Source: a virus
DNA: 51,440 nucleotides
IMG/VR virus record: IMGVR_UViG_3300031951_000237
Location: 1-51,440 of that record
Reading direction: 5' to 3' (one strand)
The position numbers were made by a program, and so were the translations under genes. The number at the start of each line of letters is the position of its first letter. The stretch's first letter is position 1. Below the pieces are notes generated by a model. That model was given only the letters and a program-made list of their open reading frames with translations. It did no database searches and was not told where the DNA came from. Below are positions 24,687 to 32,244 of this stretch, piece by piece.

Positions 24687-25748
24687 ATGAAAATTAAATT
24701 AGAGTATATTTGGTTAGATGGTTCCGAGCCCCAGCAACTCAGAAGTAAAACAAAAATAGTTGATAAAGCAGAAACTATGAATCCCGAGGACTACTCAATG
24801 TGGTCTTTTGATGGTAGTTCAACTCTTCAAGCAGAGGCAGGTAAAGGTAAAAACACAGATTGTTTGTTAAAACCAGTATTTGTTTGTAAAGATCCATTTA
24901 GAGAATATCCTAATAAATTAGTATTTTGTGAGGTTTTGAGTCCAGATGGAACTAATCATCCAACAAACAATAGAAGAAAATTAGCTTCTATTGTAGATGG
25001 TTTAAATCTTAATTCTTTAATTAAGAATGATGCTCCTTGGTTTGGTTGGGAACAAGAATACACTTTGACTCATAAGCCGGGTATGCCTTTTGGAGAGGGT
25101 GTTGGTTTGCCTTTGGGATTTGAAGTTGGTAAAACTCCAAGAGCACAAGGTGACTACTATTGTGGAATTGGGGCTGATACAGTAATTGGTCGTCAAATTG
25201 TTGAGGAGCATATGGATATGTGTTTAGAGATTGGTTTAGATATCTCGGGAATCAATGCCGAAGTTCTACTTGGACAATGGGAATATCAAATTGGTCCTGT
25301 TACGGCTCTCAACGGTTCTGATCAACTTTGGATATCAAGATATATCTTAGAAAGAGTTGCTGAAAAACATAGTGTTAATGTTTCTTTGCATCCAAAGCCT
25401 ATCAAAGGTGACTGGAATGGAACAGGGTGTCACGTTAATTTCTCTTCTAAAGAAATGAGAGAAGATGGTGGTATTGAATTGATTAAAGAAACAATGCCAA
25501 AACTTGAATCATCTCATATGGAACATATTGAAGTTTATGGTTTGCATAACGAACAAAGATTGACCGGTGAGCATGAGACATCGGGAATTCATGAATTTAG
25601 CTATGGGTATAGCACTAGAGATACATCTATTAGAATTCCGGCTCAATCACTTGTGGATGGACGAGGATATTTTGAAGATAGAAGACCATCTTCAAATTGT
25701 GATCCTTATTTGGTATCTGCTAAAATGTTAGAAACAGTTTATTCGTAA
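24687..25748 (+). CDS. glnA: Type II (eukaryote-type) glutamine synthetase
   Basis: This 353-residue protein has every signature of GSII: WSFDGSST, GWEQEYTL, GDYYCGIG, EVLLGQWEYQIGP, NGTGCHVNFSS, HNEQRLTGEHET, YSTRDTSIRIP and YFEDRRPSSNCDPY. The ATP, glutamate and metal-binding residues appear intact and the length is normal, so it should be active. It makes glutamine from glutamate, ammonia and ATP, feeding nucleotide synthesis. GSII occurs in eukaryotes and some bacteria including Bacteroidota, which suggests capture from the host lineage. It has its own terminator. Phage-borne GS is uncommon. I see no T4-type promoter motif before it, so it may be an early gene. Confidence 0.95.
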   Translation: MKIKLEYIWLDGSEPQQLRSKTKIVDKAETMNPEDYSMWSFDGSSTLQAEAGKGKNTDCLLKPVFVCKDPFREYPNKLVFCEVLSPDGTNHPTNNRRKLASIVDGLNLNSLIKNDAPWFGWEQEYTLTHKPGMPFGEGVGLPLGFEVGKTPRAQGDYYCGIGADTVIGRQIVEEHMDMCLEIGLDISGINAEVLLGQWEYQIGPVTALNGSDQLWISRYILERVAEKHSVNVSLHPKPIKGDWNGTGCHVNFSSKEMREDGGIELIKETMPKLESSHMEHIEVYGLHNEQRLTGEHETSGIHEFSYGYSTRDTSIRIPAQSLVDGRGYFEDRRPSSNCDPYLVSAKMLETVYS

Positions 25749-25753
25749 AAAAC

Positions 25754-25780
25754 AAAAACCCACTTTTAAGTGGGTTTTTT
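25754..25780. terminator. Bidirectional terminator between glutamine synthetase and late sigma gene
   Basis: The stem CCCACTT/AAGTGGG (25759-25774) is flanked by A5 and T6. It serves both convergent genes. Confidence 0.9.
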
Positions 25781-25797
25781 AATGACTTATATTCTAT

Positions 25798-26163
25798 TTA
25801 GATTGAGTGAAGACCTTGTCCATCGTTACTTCCTTCAATTGATATTAATTTAATCTGATTTTCGTTATCACCTTTCTTTTTATAGATTTCATTAAATCCT
25901 TTGGCTATTCCTCTTTTAAATACTTCGGTGAAGTAAGCAAATGCGTTAACTGATTTGTCTTCATTAAAATTGTACCAGTTTTGGAACATATCTAAAAGTC
26001 CAGATTGATAACAGTCTAATTTGTCATCATTTGACCAGTATCTCATTTTTTTTATTGTTTTTTTGGCTAGGAGTTCTAACATTTTTTCGGCGTTTCTGGT
26101 AAGTTTGCCTTGTGCTTTTGATACGATAATTTCTACGTATAGATCTTTATTATTTAAATACAT
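25798..26163 (-). CDS. 55: Late-transcription sigma factor (gp55-like)
   Basis: This 121-residue protein resembles T4 gp55, which is longer at 185. Matching blocks are the YLNNKDL opening (T4 YVNNKEL) and NFNEDKSVNAFAYFTEVF with following basic IYKKKGD (T4 HNFDETKYKNPHAYITQ and KKERK). This is a minimal sigma-2-like region that contacts core RNA polymerase and the -10 element of late promoters. The recurrent TTTAATATATA motif is its likely target, by analogy with T4 TATAAATA. The shorter C-terminus lacks most of the T4 region that binds the sliding clamp, although the final residues DGQGLHSI could still be a short tail. Its own leader holds a hairpin. Confidence 0.7.
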   Translation of the reverse strand: MYLNNKDLYVEIIVSKAQGKLTRNAEKMLELLAKKTIKKMRYWSNDDKLDCYQSGLLDMFQNWYNFNEDKSVNAFAYFTEVFKRGIAKGFNEIYKKKGDNENQIKLISIEGSNDGQGLHSI

Positions 26164-26183
26164 TCATTAAGCTTTATTTTTAA

Positions 26184-26202
26184 GAAATAATCTGATTATT
26201 TC
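26184..26202 (-). promoter_or_regulatory. Inverted repeat in the leader of the late sigma gene
   Basis: GAAATAAT-CTG-ATTATTTC is a perfect 8-bp inverted repeat 20 bases upstream of the ATG, flanked on each side by AAGCTT (26069-style copies at 26169-26174 and 26207-26212). It could be a translational operator or a protein-binding palindrome. Confidence 0.45.
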
Positions 26203-26224
26203 TTTGAAGCTTTTTACTTCATGT

Positions 26225-26234
26225 TATATATTAA
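26225..26234 (-). promoter_or_regulatory. Late-type promoter motif upstream of late sigma gene
   Basis: Read on the minus strand this is TTAATATATA, about 60 bases before the ATG, with the hairpin in between. A late factor reading its own promoter would give positive feedback. Confidence 0.4.
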
Positions 26235-26261
26235 TTTATTTAAAAAGTTTATAAAACAAAA

Positions 26262-26287
26262 AAATCCTCAAATTTCTTTGAGGATTT
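26262..26287 (-). terminator. Terminator after the gene at 26309-27592
   Basis: An 11-bp stem AAATCCTCAAA/TTTGAGGATTT with loop TTTC is followed on the minus strand by a T-rich stretch. Confidence 0.85.
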
Positions 26288-26308
26288 AATTTTTATATTT
26301 TAAAAAAA

Positions 26309-27592
26309 TTAAAGTTTAATTCTTTCTTTATATTGAAGTTCTTTAACACCACCAAGTTCAGCTTTAAGAACTACTTCTCTTTTTTCTAAGTTTTTAAGAG
26401 CGGTAGTTAAAACTTCTGATTCGCCTATCATTTGAATTGATCCTCTGACTTTTTCAATGTTGAATTGAACATCTTCTAGCTTTAAACTGATTTCTCTTTC
26501 TTTATCTTCAAGTTTTCTTTTAACAACAGTTTCTTTAGATAATTTATTTTCATAAAAGTAAGTTAAATCATAGTTTAACTCATTTCTTACTTCATTTACT
26601 AATTCTAAAGCCGATTCGTATTTAAAGAAAGAATTTCCATATCTTTCATCACATCTGTAAAGATAAGTGTTGTTTTTGTAGTTAAATGCGTAGCACTCTA
26701 AGTGAGGATTTATGAGGTTTTCAATTTTCTTAACTACGTCTAATTCTACAAATTTGTCTAAATTTTCAGATACTTCTAATAAAATTGGATAGAAGTTCTT
26801 ATTTACGATTGGAACAATCGGAGAATTAAATAAAGACTCAAGTGTAGTGTCTGAGTTTAATTCGTCGTCATTTATGTAGATTCCTCCTTTTTTAGAAACG
26901 GAAAGACCTAATGTAAGATATTCAGAAATTCTGAAATTAATTCTATCCTCATTAACTGTAGCATATTTCATAGCAGTTTCTAAAGTTCTTAGAGTTCTAA
27001 GTTCTCCTTCTTCTTTAATATTTGATTCAAGTAAAGTTTTTTCGATTGTGTTTTCTGTTAAAATAAACCAAGAATCTTTGATAAGTGCGATGTGACCATT
27101 TTCTACTTGTTCTACAATTGAATAAACTGATTCCCCTTTACCCCCACTTAACAAGTTGCTTCTCTTCTCAGGAGAAGTAGTTAAATTGTGAACAAATAAT
27201 TTAACTTCAGGTACCCAATCATAAACAGCTAATTCATTAAGAATTTTAGACATTCTATCTTGATCTGATTCAAGATTAATAGTTTGTAATAAAACATTAA
27301 TTGGTTGTCTATAAAGCTCTCCTTGATTTTTTGAATTTAAAACATTATATAAATTCTTTAATTCATATAACAATTCATAATTAGCCATGTCATCGTTTAG
27401 GCCCTCTAAAAGAGACTTAACACTCTTATCATAAGTATAAGCTTTTAATCTCTCATTTAATGATTTGATTATTGTTTTTTCTGAGTGCTCTATGCAAGCA
27501 TTCATATGTCCTTCTACTATAACAGAAATCTCTTCTTGATCAAGGGAAAGATTCTTTTTGAAGTTAAACAACTCGAGTTTAAGATTCTTCAT
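26309..27592 (-). CDS. Hypothetical protein, possibly virion-associated
   Basis: This 427-residue protein matches no known family. The N-terminal ~130 residues are helical. The middle (about 150-330) has mixed alpha/beta character with aromatic stretches such as HIALIKDSWFILTEN and CYAFNYKNNTYLYRC, and the last ~80 residues are a clear coiled coil (EISLKLEDVQFNIEKVRGS). It is a single gene with its own upstream motif (27621-27631) and terminator, typical of well-expressed late genes here. That suggests an abundant structural or internal protein. This is inference. Confidence 0.55.
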   Translation of the reverse strand: MKNLKLELFNFKKNLSLDQEEISVIVEGHMNACIEHSEKTIIKSLNERLKAYTYDKSVKSLLEGLNDDMANYELLYELKNLYNVLNSKNQGELYRQPINVLLQTINLESDQDRMSKILNELAVYDWVPEVKLFVHNLTTSPEKRSNLLSGGKGESVYSIVEQVENGHIALIKDSWFILTENTIEKTLLESNIKEEGELRTLRTLETAMKYATVNEDRINFRISEYLTLGLSVSKKGGIYINDDELNSDTTLESLFNSPIVPIVNKNFYPILLEVSENLDKFVELDVVKKIENLINPHLECYAFNYKNNTYLYRCDERYGNSFFKYESALELVNEVRNELNYDLTYFYENKLSKETVVKRKLEDKEREISLKLEDVQFNIEKVRGSIQMIGESEVLTTALKNLEKREVVLKAELGGVKELQYKERIKL

Positions 27593-27620
27593 ATTTTAAA
27601 ATATTATTTTTTCTTTATTA

Positions 27621-27631
27621 CTATATATTAA
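27621..27631 (-). promoter_or_regulatory. Late-type promoter motif
   Basis: On the minus strand the sequence reads GTTAATATATAG, about 30 bases before the ATG at 27592. Confidence 0.45.
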
Positions 27632-27664
27632 CACAAAAAAGTCACTTTTTGTCATTTTATAATT

Positions 27665-28846
27665 TTACAAAGGATTAGGATTTGTTGGTGGATTTGATGC
27701 TCCATCATTAGCATTTGTTGGTGGTCCTGAGTTTGGATTAGGACTTTGAGCAGCAGACCTCTGTCTCGCTTTTAGTATATTGTTAAACCATTTTGTTCTT
27801 TTTGGTGAAACCATAAAGTAGTCAGGGTCATTTGTAAGAGTTCCGTTAGGACCAATTACTTGTGATAAGTTAGATCCAAATGGATTACTTAATTCATTGA
27901 ATCCACCAGTTTGTCCAAAGAATCCAGTATTTCCATCTTGACCCGGAACTCCTGTTACTCCTGTTTCAGTACCTCCGATGGTTGAAAATGGAGGTGTTAA
28001 AAATGGAGGACCAATATATGGTGGTCTTGGCCATCCTGGAAATCCACTTGCCTCATTTGTTGTGTTTGTTACGGAAGTAAATGTAGGATTTCTGCTGCTT
28101 GATCCTGTAAAACCAGGACCTGCAAAGTACTCAGAAACACCTCCTGTTATTGTGTAATTGTTAAGATCTGTCATTGATCCTCCATAATATTTAGGATATC
28201 CTTCAATATTTACTCTATCTCTTCTAAATGCTGGATAATAAGTTTCTACCGTAAAAGACACTTTTAATGTGATGTTGTTATCACTGGTGAGGTTTTTTTC
28301 TCTAGATAATTCAATTTGATTAGAATCTGGCATTAATATCACCGCGTCAATATTCATAAAGTTGTATTCAAAATACATAAATTTATAAATCCAAAGTGTG
28401 TCCATAATAGCTTGACTACACTTAAATGTGTCTATTTCATTTGAGAGAAGAATAGTTAAGTCATAATTTACAGTAATCGGAATTGCTCTCACTTTTGCTA
28501 AAACTTTTCTAATTTCTATTTCATTTTCAACAACCATTCTAAGCCAAACATTTGGATTGGCAAATTCATCTGACTTAATATTAAATCCTGTTAGTGTAAG
28601 ATGTCCTCTTGGTATGATATCGGTATTTAGTTCAACAAATCTGTTTTCTGATACTATATCATCTTGAAAAGAATCAAGTAAAAATCTTTCATCGCCACTC
28701 AGTGAGTAGTAAAATGGTACGCTAACCGGAATATCCCCTGATGAGAATCTATTAATCCAATTGACTTGGCCTTCTAGTGTGTCTAAGACACAAACCGTTA
28801 AGTCTCTAAAAAATACATCTTCAAAATTAAATTTTTCTCCAATCAT
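27665..28846 (-). CDS. 15: Tail sheath stabiliser / tail completion protein (gp15-like)
   Basis: This is a 393-residue protein. Residues ~1-215 align in pattern with T4 gp15: a start like FEDVFFRDLTVCVLDTL, then SGDIPVSVPFYYSLSGDE, TDIIPRGHLTLTGFNIK, RAIPITVNYDLTILLSNE and VSFTVETYYPAFR. The remaining ~175 residues are Pro/Gly/Asn-rich, longer than the short PTPPEPPGPR-type tail of T4 gp15. gp15 caps the tail and joins it to the head. I placed the start at 28846 because a promoter motif lies six bases before that ATG; a longer reading frame begins at 28879 but would cross the promoter. Confidence 0.75.
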   Translation of the reverse strand: MIGEKFNFEDVFFRDLTVCVLDTLEGQVNWINRFSSGDIPVSVPFYYSLSGDERFLLDSFQDDIVSENRFVELNTDIIPRGHLTLTGFNIKSDEFANPNVWLRMVVENEIEIRKVLAKVRAIPITVNYDLTILLSNEIDTFKCSQAIMDTLWIYKFMYFEYNFMNIDAVILMPDSNQIELSREKNLTSDNNITLKVSFTVETYYPAFRRDRVNIEGYPKYYGGSMTDLNNYTITGGVSEYFAGPGFTGSSSRNPTFTSVTNTTNEASGFPGWPRPPYIGPPFLTPPFSTIGGTETGVTGVPGQDGNTGFFGQTGGFNELSNPFGSNLSQVIGPNGTLTNDPDYFMVSPKRTKWFNNILKARQRSAAQSPNPNSGPPTNANDGASNPPTNPNPL

Positions 28847-28852
28847 ATTCGT

Positions 28853-28862
28853 TATATATAAA
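28853..28862 (-). promoter_or_regulatory. Late-type promoter motif 6 nt before ATG
   Basis: On the minus strand TTTATATATA is followed by six bases (ACGAAT, the motif's last base excluded) and the ATG at 28846. It decides the start of the gp15-like gene. Confidence 0.55.
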
Positions 28863-28918
28863 AAACTTAGTCCCTGCATTTATCTATAACTTTCACATAG
28901 TAAAATCATATAAAATTT

Positions 28919-29890
28919 ATGAGTTCAGTTAATCAATTATTGTTATGGGAAAAATGGCGTCCTAAAAAATTAGAAGATATTATATTACTTCCAAGAATAA
29001 AAAAACAATTCGAAAATGGAATAAATGGTAATTACATTTTTTACGGACACTTTGGTACCGGAAAGACTAGCTTAGCTAGAATATTAATTGGTAAATACAC
29101 AAAAGATAAACCTTTTCTTGAACTAAACTCCTCACTTTTTACATCAATTGATGTTTTGAGAAATCAAATTGAAGACTTCTGTAAATTTACTCCATTAATG
29201 TTATCTGATTCTGATTCTGATATCAAATATATATTTTTAGATGAGTTTGAAAGAGTATCATCTCAATTTCAAGATGCATTTAAAGCATTTATTGAGAAGT
29301 ATAATAAGAATGTAAGGTTTATAATAACAACTAATCATATAAACAAAATTTCGGATGGGATAAAATCTAGAATACCTCAAATATGCTTTGATTGTCAAAA
29401 TATGGAAGAAGAAAAGTTTTTAAAGCAGGAAATATTTAAAAGATTAACAACAACAATTCTACCAACAGAGCAAAAAGAAATCAAAAAAGAAGAGTTGGTT
29501 TCGATAATTCAAAAGAAATTTCCAGACTTTAGAAGTATAATTGTGGAAGTTCAAAGTTTCTTAGAATCCGGTGTCACAAATACCTCATCGATAAACGTTT
29601 CAAATAAAATAAAATTAGATTTATATAATATTATCTATGATAAATCTTTAGATTATGAGAAAATTTATCATTTTCTAATGAATACATTTACAGCTGATAG
29701 AATTGACACAATGATAAAACTTCTAGGAAAACCTTTTATTGATTGGTCTATATCTGAGGGAAAAAGTATAGAAAAATTATTTGAATGTAATTATATTATC
29801 GCTGACTATGGTTCTAAATTAGAAACCAATACCGACCCAATAATACTAGCGATGACTATTATTGGAAAAATAAGAGATATATTGAATTGA
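28919..29890 (+). CDS. 44: Sliding-clamp loader large subunit (gp44-like AAA+ ATPase)
   Basis: This 323-residue protein has an LLWEKWRPKKLEDIILL opening typical of clamp loaders. It shows Walker A GHFGTGKTS (about 43-51), a Walker B of IFLDEFE, sensor 1 ITTNHINK and an arginine-finger segment IKSRIPQI (SRC-like). T4 gp44 (319 aa) forms a pentamer with gp62 to load the gp45 clamp for replication and late transcription. A gp62 partner is not seen here. It is divergent from the gp15-like gene and followed by gp25. It lacks the late motif, in keeping with earlier expression. Confidence 0.9.
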   Translation: MSSVNQLLLWEKWRPKKLEDIILLPRIKKQFENGINGNYIFYGHFGTGKTSLARILIGKYTKDKPFLELNSSLFTSIDVLRNQIEDFCKFTPLMLSDSDSDIKYIFLDEFERVSSQFQDAFKAFIEKYNKNVRFIITTNHINKISDGIKSRIPQICFDCQNMEEEKFLKQEIFKRLTTTILPTEQKEIKKEELVSIIQKKFPDFRSIIVEVQSFLESGVTNTSSINVSNKIKLDLYNIIYDKSLDYEKIYHFLMNTFTADRIDTMIKLLGKPFIDWSISEGKSIEKLFECNYIIADYGSKLETNTDPIILAMTIIGKIRDILN

Positions 29891-29900
29891 GATTCTAATT

Positions 29901-29911
29901 TTTAATATATA
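29901..29911 (+). promoter_or_regulatory. Late-type promoter motif TTTAATATATA
   Basis: An exact motif lies five bases before the ATG of the gp25-like gene. It gives a late structural gene its own start separate from the upstream replication gene. Confidence 0.55.
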
Positions 29912-29916
29912 ATTTT

Positions 29917-30294
29917 ATGAGTAATTTTAATTTTGTAGATTTTTATATAGGGTACCCTGGTCATCCCAGATTTAAAACTCCGGATATTATTGAGGATGAT
30001 GTTGTAAGAGTTATAATACAAAAATATGAAATGATTTTATTCACTAATAAAGGTGATTTTTTTGGTGATCCTAATTTCGGAGGAGATTTATATCAACTAT
30101 TACATGAGACAAGATTATCAGCTGAAAGTATAGAAAATGAAATTAAATCACAAATAAATGAATATATTCCTGAATTAAAAGAAATTGAATATTCTTTATT
30201 AGTTGAATTTTTTGAAGATCCAGAGAGATTTCAAGAATATATGGAAATAAACTTTGAGGTAGCGGGTTATGAAGTTTATGCTTCTGTTTCTTAA
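29917..30294 (+). CDS. 25: Baseplate wedge protein (gp25-like)
   Basis: This 125-residue protein matches the gp25/GPW family: FVDFYIGYPGHPRFKT at the start, VRVIIQKYEMILFTNKGDFF, PNFGGDLYQLLHE (equivalent to the P..G..L..LLFE core), then an acidic helix and a final beta strand. gp25 is a small wedge component next to the inner tail tube that initiates sheath assembly. Length fits T4 gp25 (132). Its stop shares TTAA (30291-30294) with the convergent SET-domain gene. Confidence 0.88.
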   Translation: MSNFNFVDFYIGYPGHPRFKTPDIIEDDVVRVIIQKYEMILFTNKGDFFGDPNFGGDLYQLLHETRLSAESIENEIKSQINEYIPELKEIEYSLLVEFFEDPERFQEYMEINFEVAGYEVYASVS

Positions 30295-30743
30295 TTAACT
30301 CGATATTTATTTATTTTCCAGTAACTTTTTCCGTATCCAACAAATATTTCTTCACCTGATTTGATATCTCTATCTGATAATAAAACAACATTGTTATCAT
30401 CGTCCATTGTTATAATTGAGTTATTTTCAAAATTTGAAGGAATTCCTTCAGCATCATTTGCAAATTTAGCAAAACAATCTGTTCTTTTACAGTCTAAAGT
30501 TTCTCCTGATGGTAAATTCATAAAGTAATCATCATCTCCTAGATAGGCTCTTCTTTTTGCTTCTTCATCTGATATTACTTCCCCTTTAAATTTAGAAATG
30601 ATTTCACCACATTCTATATCTATAGAGGTAAAAAGACCATTACCTGCATTTTTAATTTGTGAGGGTTGGATGTAAAGATACTCTTCTTCTGGTAATTCTA
30701 TTTCTTCATATTCGAAGTTTTCAAAAAATTTTAAATATTTCAT
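30291..30743 (-). CDS. SET-domain protein with capsid-targeting-like N-terminus
   Basis: This 150-residue protein starts MKYLKFFENFEYEE. Residues ~22-145 form a compact SET domain: GNGLFTSIDIECGEIISKF, SDEEAKRRAY, FAKFANDAEG with following NN (the N-H-S/N-C-equivalent region), DRDIKSGEEIFVGYG and SYW. SET enzymes methylate lysines on proteins using SAM. The usual NHS motif is replaced here by NDA, as in several bacterial and viral versions. The leader suggests packaging into the head, so host protein methylation after injection is conceivable but unproved. Confidence 0.78.
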   Translation of the reverse strand: MKYLKFFENFEYEEIELPEEEYLYIQPSQIKNAGNGLFTSIDIECGEIISKFKGEVISDEEAKRRAYLGDDDYFMNLPSGETLDCKRTDCFAKFANDAEGIPSNFENNSIITMDDDNNVVLLSDRDIKSGEEIFVGYGKSYWKINKYRVN

Positions 30744-30750
30744 TTGTTTT

Positions 30751-31365
30751 CTACTTTATTGGACAACTTGTAGCGGTCCAGATGTATTTATAATCTCTTT
30801 TTATTTTGACACCTAAACTTTCAGCTGTTGTTACTACATCCTCTAGACACTCGCCGTCAGCTCCACCAACAATAGTAACTTCTCTTCCCTTTAAGTCTAT
30901 TAAAAGATCATATAGTTTTTTAGGACAGTGAAACCAAACATGATTGTTGTTTATAAATGTGATTATAGTTCCCTCCTTTGTCTCAAAGATATCTCCTTTT
31001 TTTAATGTTTTTTCCTCTTCTTTTTTACTAATTTTATCATAAACTTCTTTATCTAGTATTTTCTTGTAAAAATCGGCATCAACGTCGTAATTATATCTTT
31101 TTTCAATTAATTCTTTTTGATTTGGAAAGTGATAAATGTCTTTATGGATAGGAATTTCAGGAGTCTCATCATATAGATAATCTTTATCCACATTTTTACC
31201 ATCCGGATGATTATCCCAAATCTGATAAACATTATTAAAATTTTTACAGTATTTTTTAAGTTCGTTTAGATACATTTCGGAAAAATACTTTCTAAATGAT
31301 TTCTGAACATCCACTATGATTAAAGTATCTTCATTGTAGCTTTCAAATGTTTTAATAAACTTCAT
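30751..31365 (-). CDS. Isochorismatase-like cysteine hydrolase with capsid-targeting-like N-terminus
   Basis: This 204-residue protein begins MKFIKTFESYNED. It continues with TLIIVDVQKSF (catalytic Asp of the family) and ends with VTIVGGADGECLEDVVTTAES, in which Cys is the nucleophile. A central insertion of about 60 residues (TLKKGDIFETKEG region) separates these. Family members hydrolyse amide or ether bonds of small molecules such as nicotinamide or isochorismate; the substrate here is not evident. Promoter spacing of four bases before the ATG supports the start. It is transcribed with the SET gene (7-bp gap). Confidence 0.72.
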   Translation of the reverse strand: MKFIKTFESYNEDTLIIVDVQKSFRKYFSEMYLNELKKYCKNFNNVYQIWDNHPDGKNVDKDYLYDETPEIPIHKDIYHFPNQKELIEKRYNYDVDADFYKKILDKEVYDKISKKEEEKTLKKGDIFETKEGTIITFINNNHVWFHCPKKLYDLLIDLKGREVTIVGGADGECLEDVVTTAESLGVKIKRDYKYIWTATSCPIK

Positions 31366-31369
31366 AAAC

Positions 31370-31380
31370 TATATATTAAA
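31370..31380 (-). promoter_or_regulatory. Late-type promoter motif TTTAATATATA
   Basis: An exact motif lies on the minus strand four bases before the ATG at 31365. Confidence 0.55.
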
Positions 31381-31384
31381 TAAA

Positions 31385-31408
31385 AAACCCATCATTTCTG
31401 ATGGGTTT
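31385..31408 (-). terminator. Terminator after the Gln-rich repeat gene
   Basis: A 10-bp stem AAACCCATCA/TGATGGGTTT with loop TTTC is followed by T residues on the minus strand. It sits immediately before the promoter of the next gene. Confidence 0.85.
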
Positions 31409-31428
31409 CTTTAATATTTTATTTTAGA

Positions 31429-32184
31429 TTAAGCTGGTAATTCCTCTTCTCCCTCTTCTTCCTCTTCTTGAGCTTGTCCTTGAGCTTGTCCTTGAGCTTG
31501 TCCTTGAGCTTGTCCTTGACCCTGACCTTGTCCTTGACCCTGAGCTTGTCCTTGAGCTTGTCCTTGAGCTTGTGGTTCTTCAAATTCTCCTTCTTGAGCT
31601 TGTCCTTGACCCTGAGCTTGTCCTTGACCTTGAGCTTGTCCTTGACCTTGAGCTTGTCCTTGAGCTTGTCCTTGACCCTGAGCTTGTCCTTGACCTTGAG
31701 CTTGACCTTGAGCTTGTCCTTGACCTTGAGCTTGTCCTTGTGTTTGAGCTTGTCCTTGTGTTTGAGCTTGTCCTTGTGTTTGAGCTTGTCCTTGTGTTTG
31801 AGCTTGTCCTTGTGTTTGAGCTTGTTCTTGTGTTTGAGCTTGTTCTTGACCACCTTCTACTTGAACTTGTGTCTGATTTTGTCCTTGAGTTTGTCCTTGA
31901 GCCCCACCCATGAGAGCATTTCCTGGTAGTTTTTCAACATCAAGATTATTCAAGTTTATATACTTAACAATTTCTTCAGCGATATCAACATCTCCAAAAA
32001 ATTGTCTCAAGTTTTTACCTGTAGTATCTTTTACTTTTTTAACATAAGCATTGATTAATGATTGTGGAATATCAATCATAGTCTTAACTTTATAGATATC
32101 GTTTACTTGAAGAACAGATTCTTTAATAATCTCTTCTCTGTTTTTTCTTATACGATAACTTTCAAATGTTCTAATGTGCTTCAT
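31429..32184 (-). CDS. Gln/Gly/Ala-rich repeat protein with capsid-targeting-like N-terminus
   Basis: This 251-residue protein begins MKHIRTFESYRIRKNRE. The first ~95 residues are a helical, charged domain (SLINAYVKKVKDTTGKNL). From about residue 97 it is almost entirely GQAQ/TQGQ repeats, ending in a run of Glu and ELPA. The low-complexity part must be disordered or fibrous. The leader suggests it is a head-internal protein. Several long open frames on the other strand and in another minus frame are by-products of the 12-bp repeat. Promoter motif at 32209-32218. Confidence 0.65.
   Translation of the reverse strand: MKHIRTFESYRIRKNREEIIKESVLQVNDIYKVKTMIDIPQSLINAYVKKVKDTTGKNLRQFFGDVDIAEEIVKYINLNNLDVEKLPGNALMGGAQGQTQGQNQTQVQVEGGQEQAQTQEQAQTQGQAQTQGQAQTQGQAQTQGQAQTQGQAQGQGQAQGQAQGQGQAQGQGQAQGQAQGQGQAQGQGQAQGQGQAQEGEFEEPQAQGQAQGQAQGQGQGQGQGQAQGQAQGQAQGQAQEEEEEGEEELPA
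31466..31895 (-). repeat. 12-bp minisatellite (GGACAAGCTCAA-type) coding GQAQ
   Basis: On the minus strand units GGACAAGCTCAA and variants (CAAACACAAGGA, CAAGGTCAAGGA) repeat over about 430 bp and encode GQAQ, TQGQ and GQGQ. Such an array is expected to vary in length between isolates. Confidence 0.85.
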
Positions 32185-32208
32185 TTTATAGCTATATTTT
32201 TTATAATG

Positions 32209-32218
32209 TATATATTAA
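32209..32218 (-). promoter_or_regulatory. Late-type promoter motif
   Basis: On the minus strand the sequence reads TTAATATATA, 24 bases before the ATG at 32184. Confidence 0.45.
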
Positions 32219-32244
32219 TTAAAAAAACCAATTTTTTTTCAATT

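Noticed and set aside
28847-28879. Longer start for the gp15-like gene
   Set aside because: The extension would be read across the promoter motif at 28853-28862 and adds residues unlike gp15.
31440-31900. CRISPR-like array
   Set aside because: The repeats are contiguous 12-bp coding units with no spacers.
31419-31929. Long open frames on both strands across the 12-bp repeat
   Set aside because: They are by-products of a repeat without stop codons; only the minus frame with the MKHIRTFE start has a non-repeat domain and a promoter.
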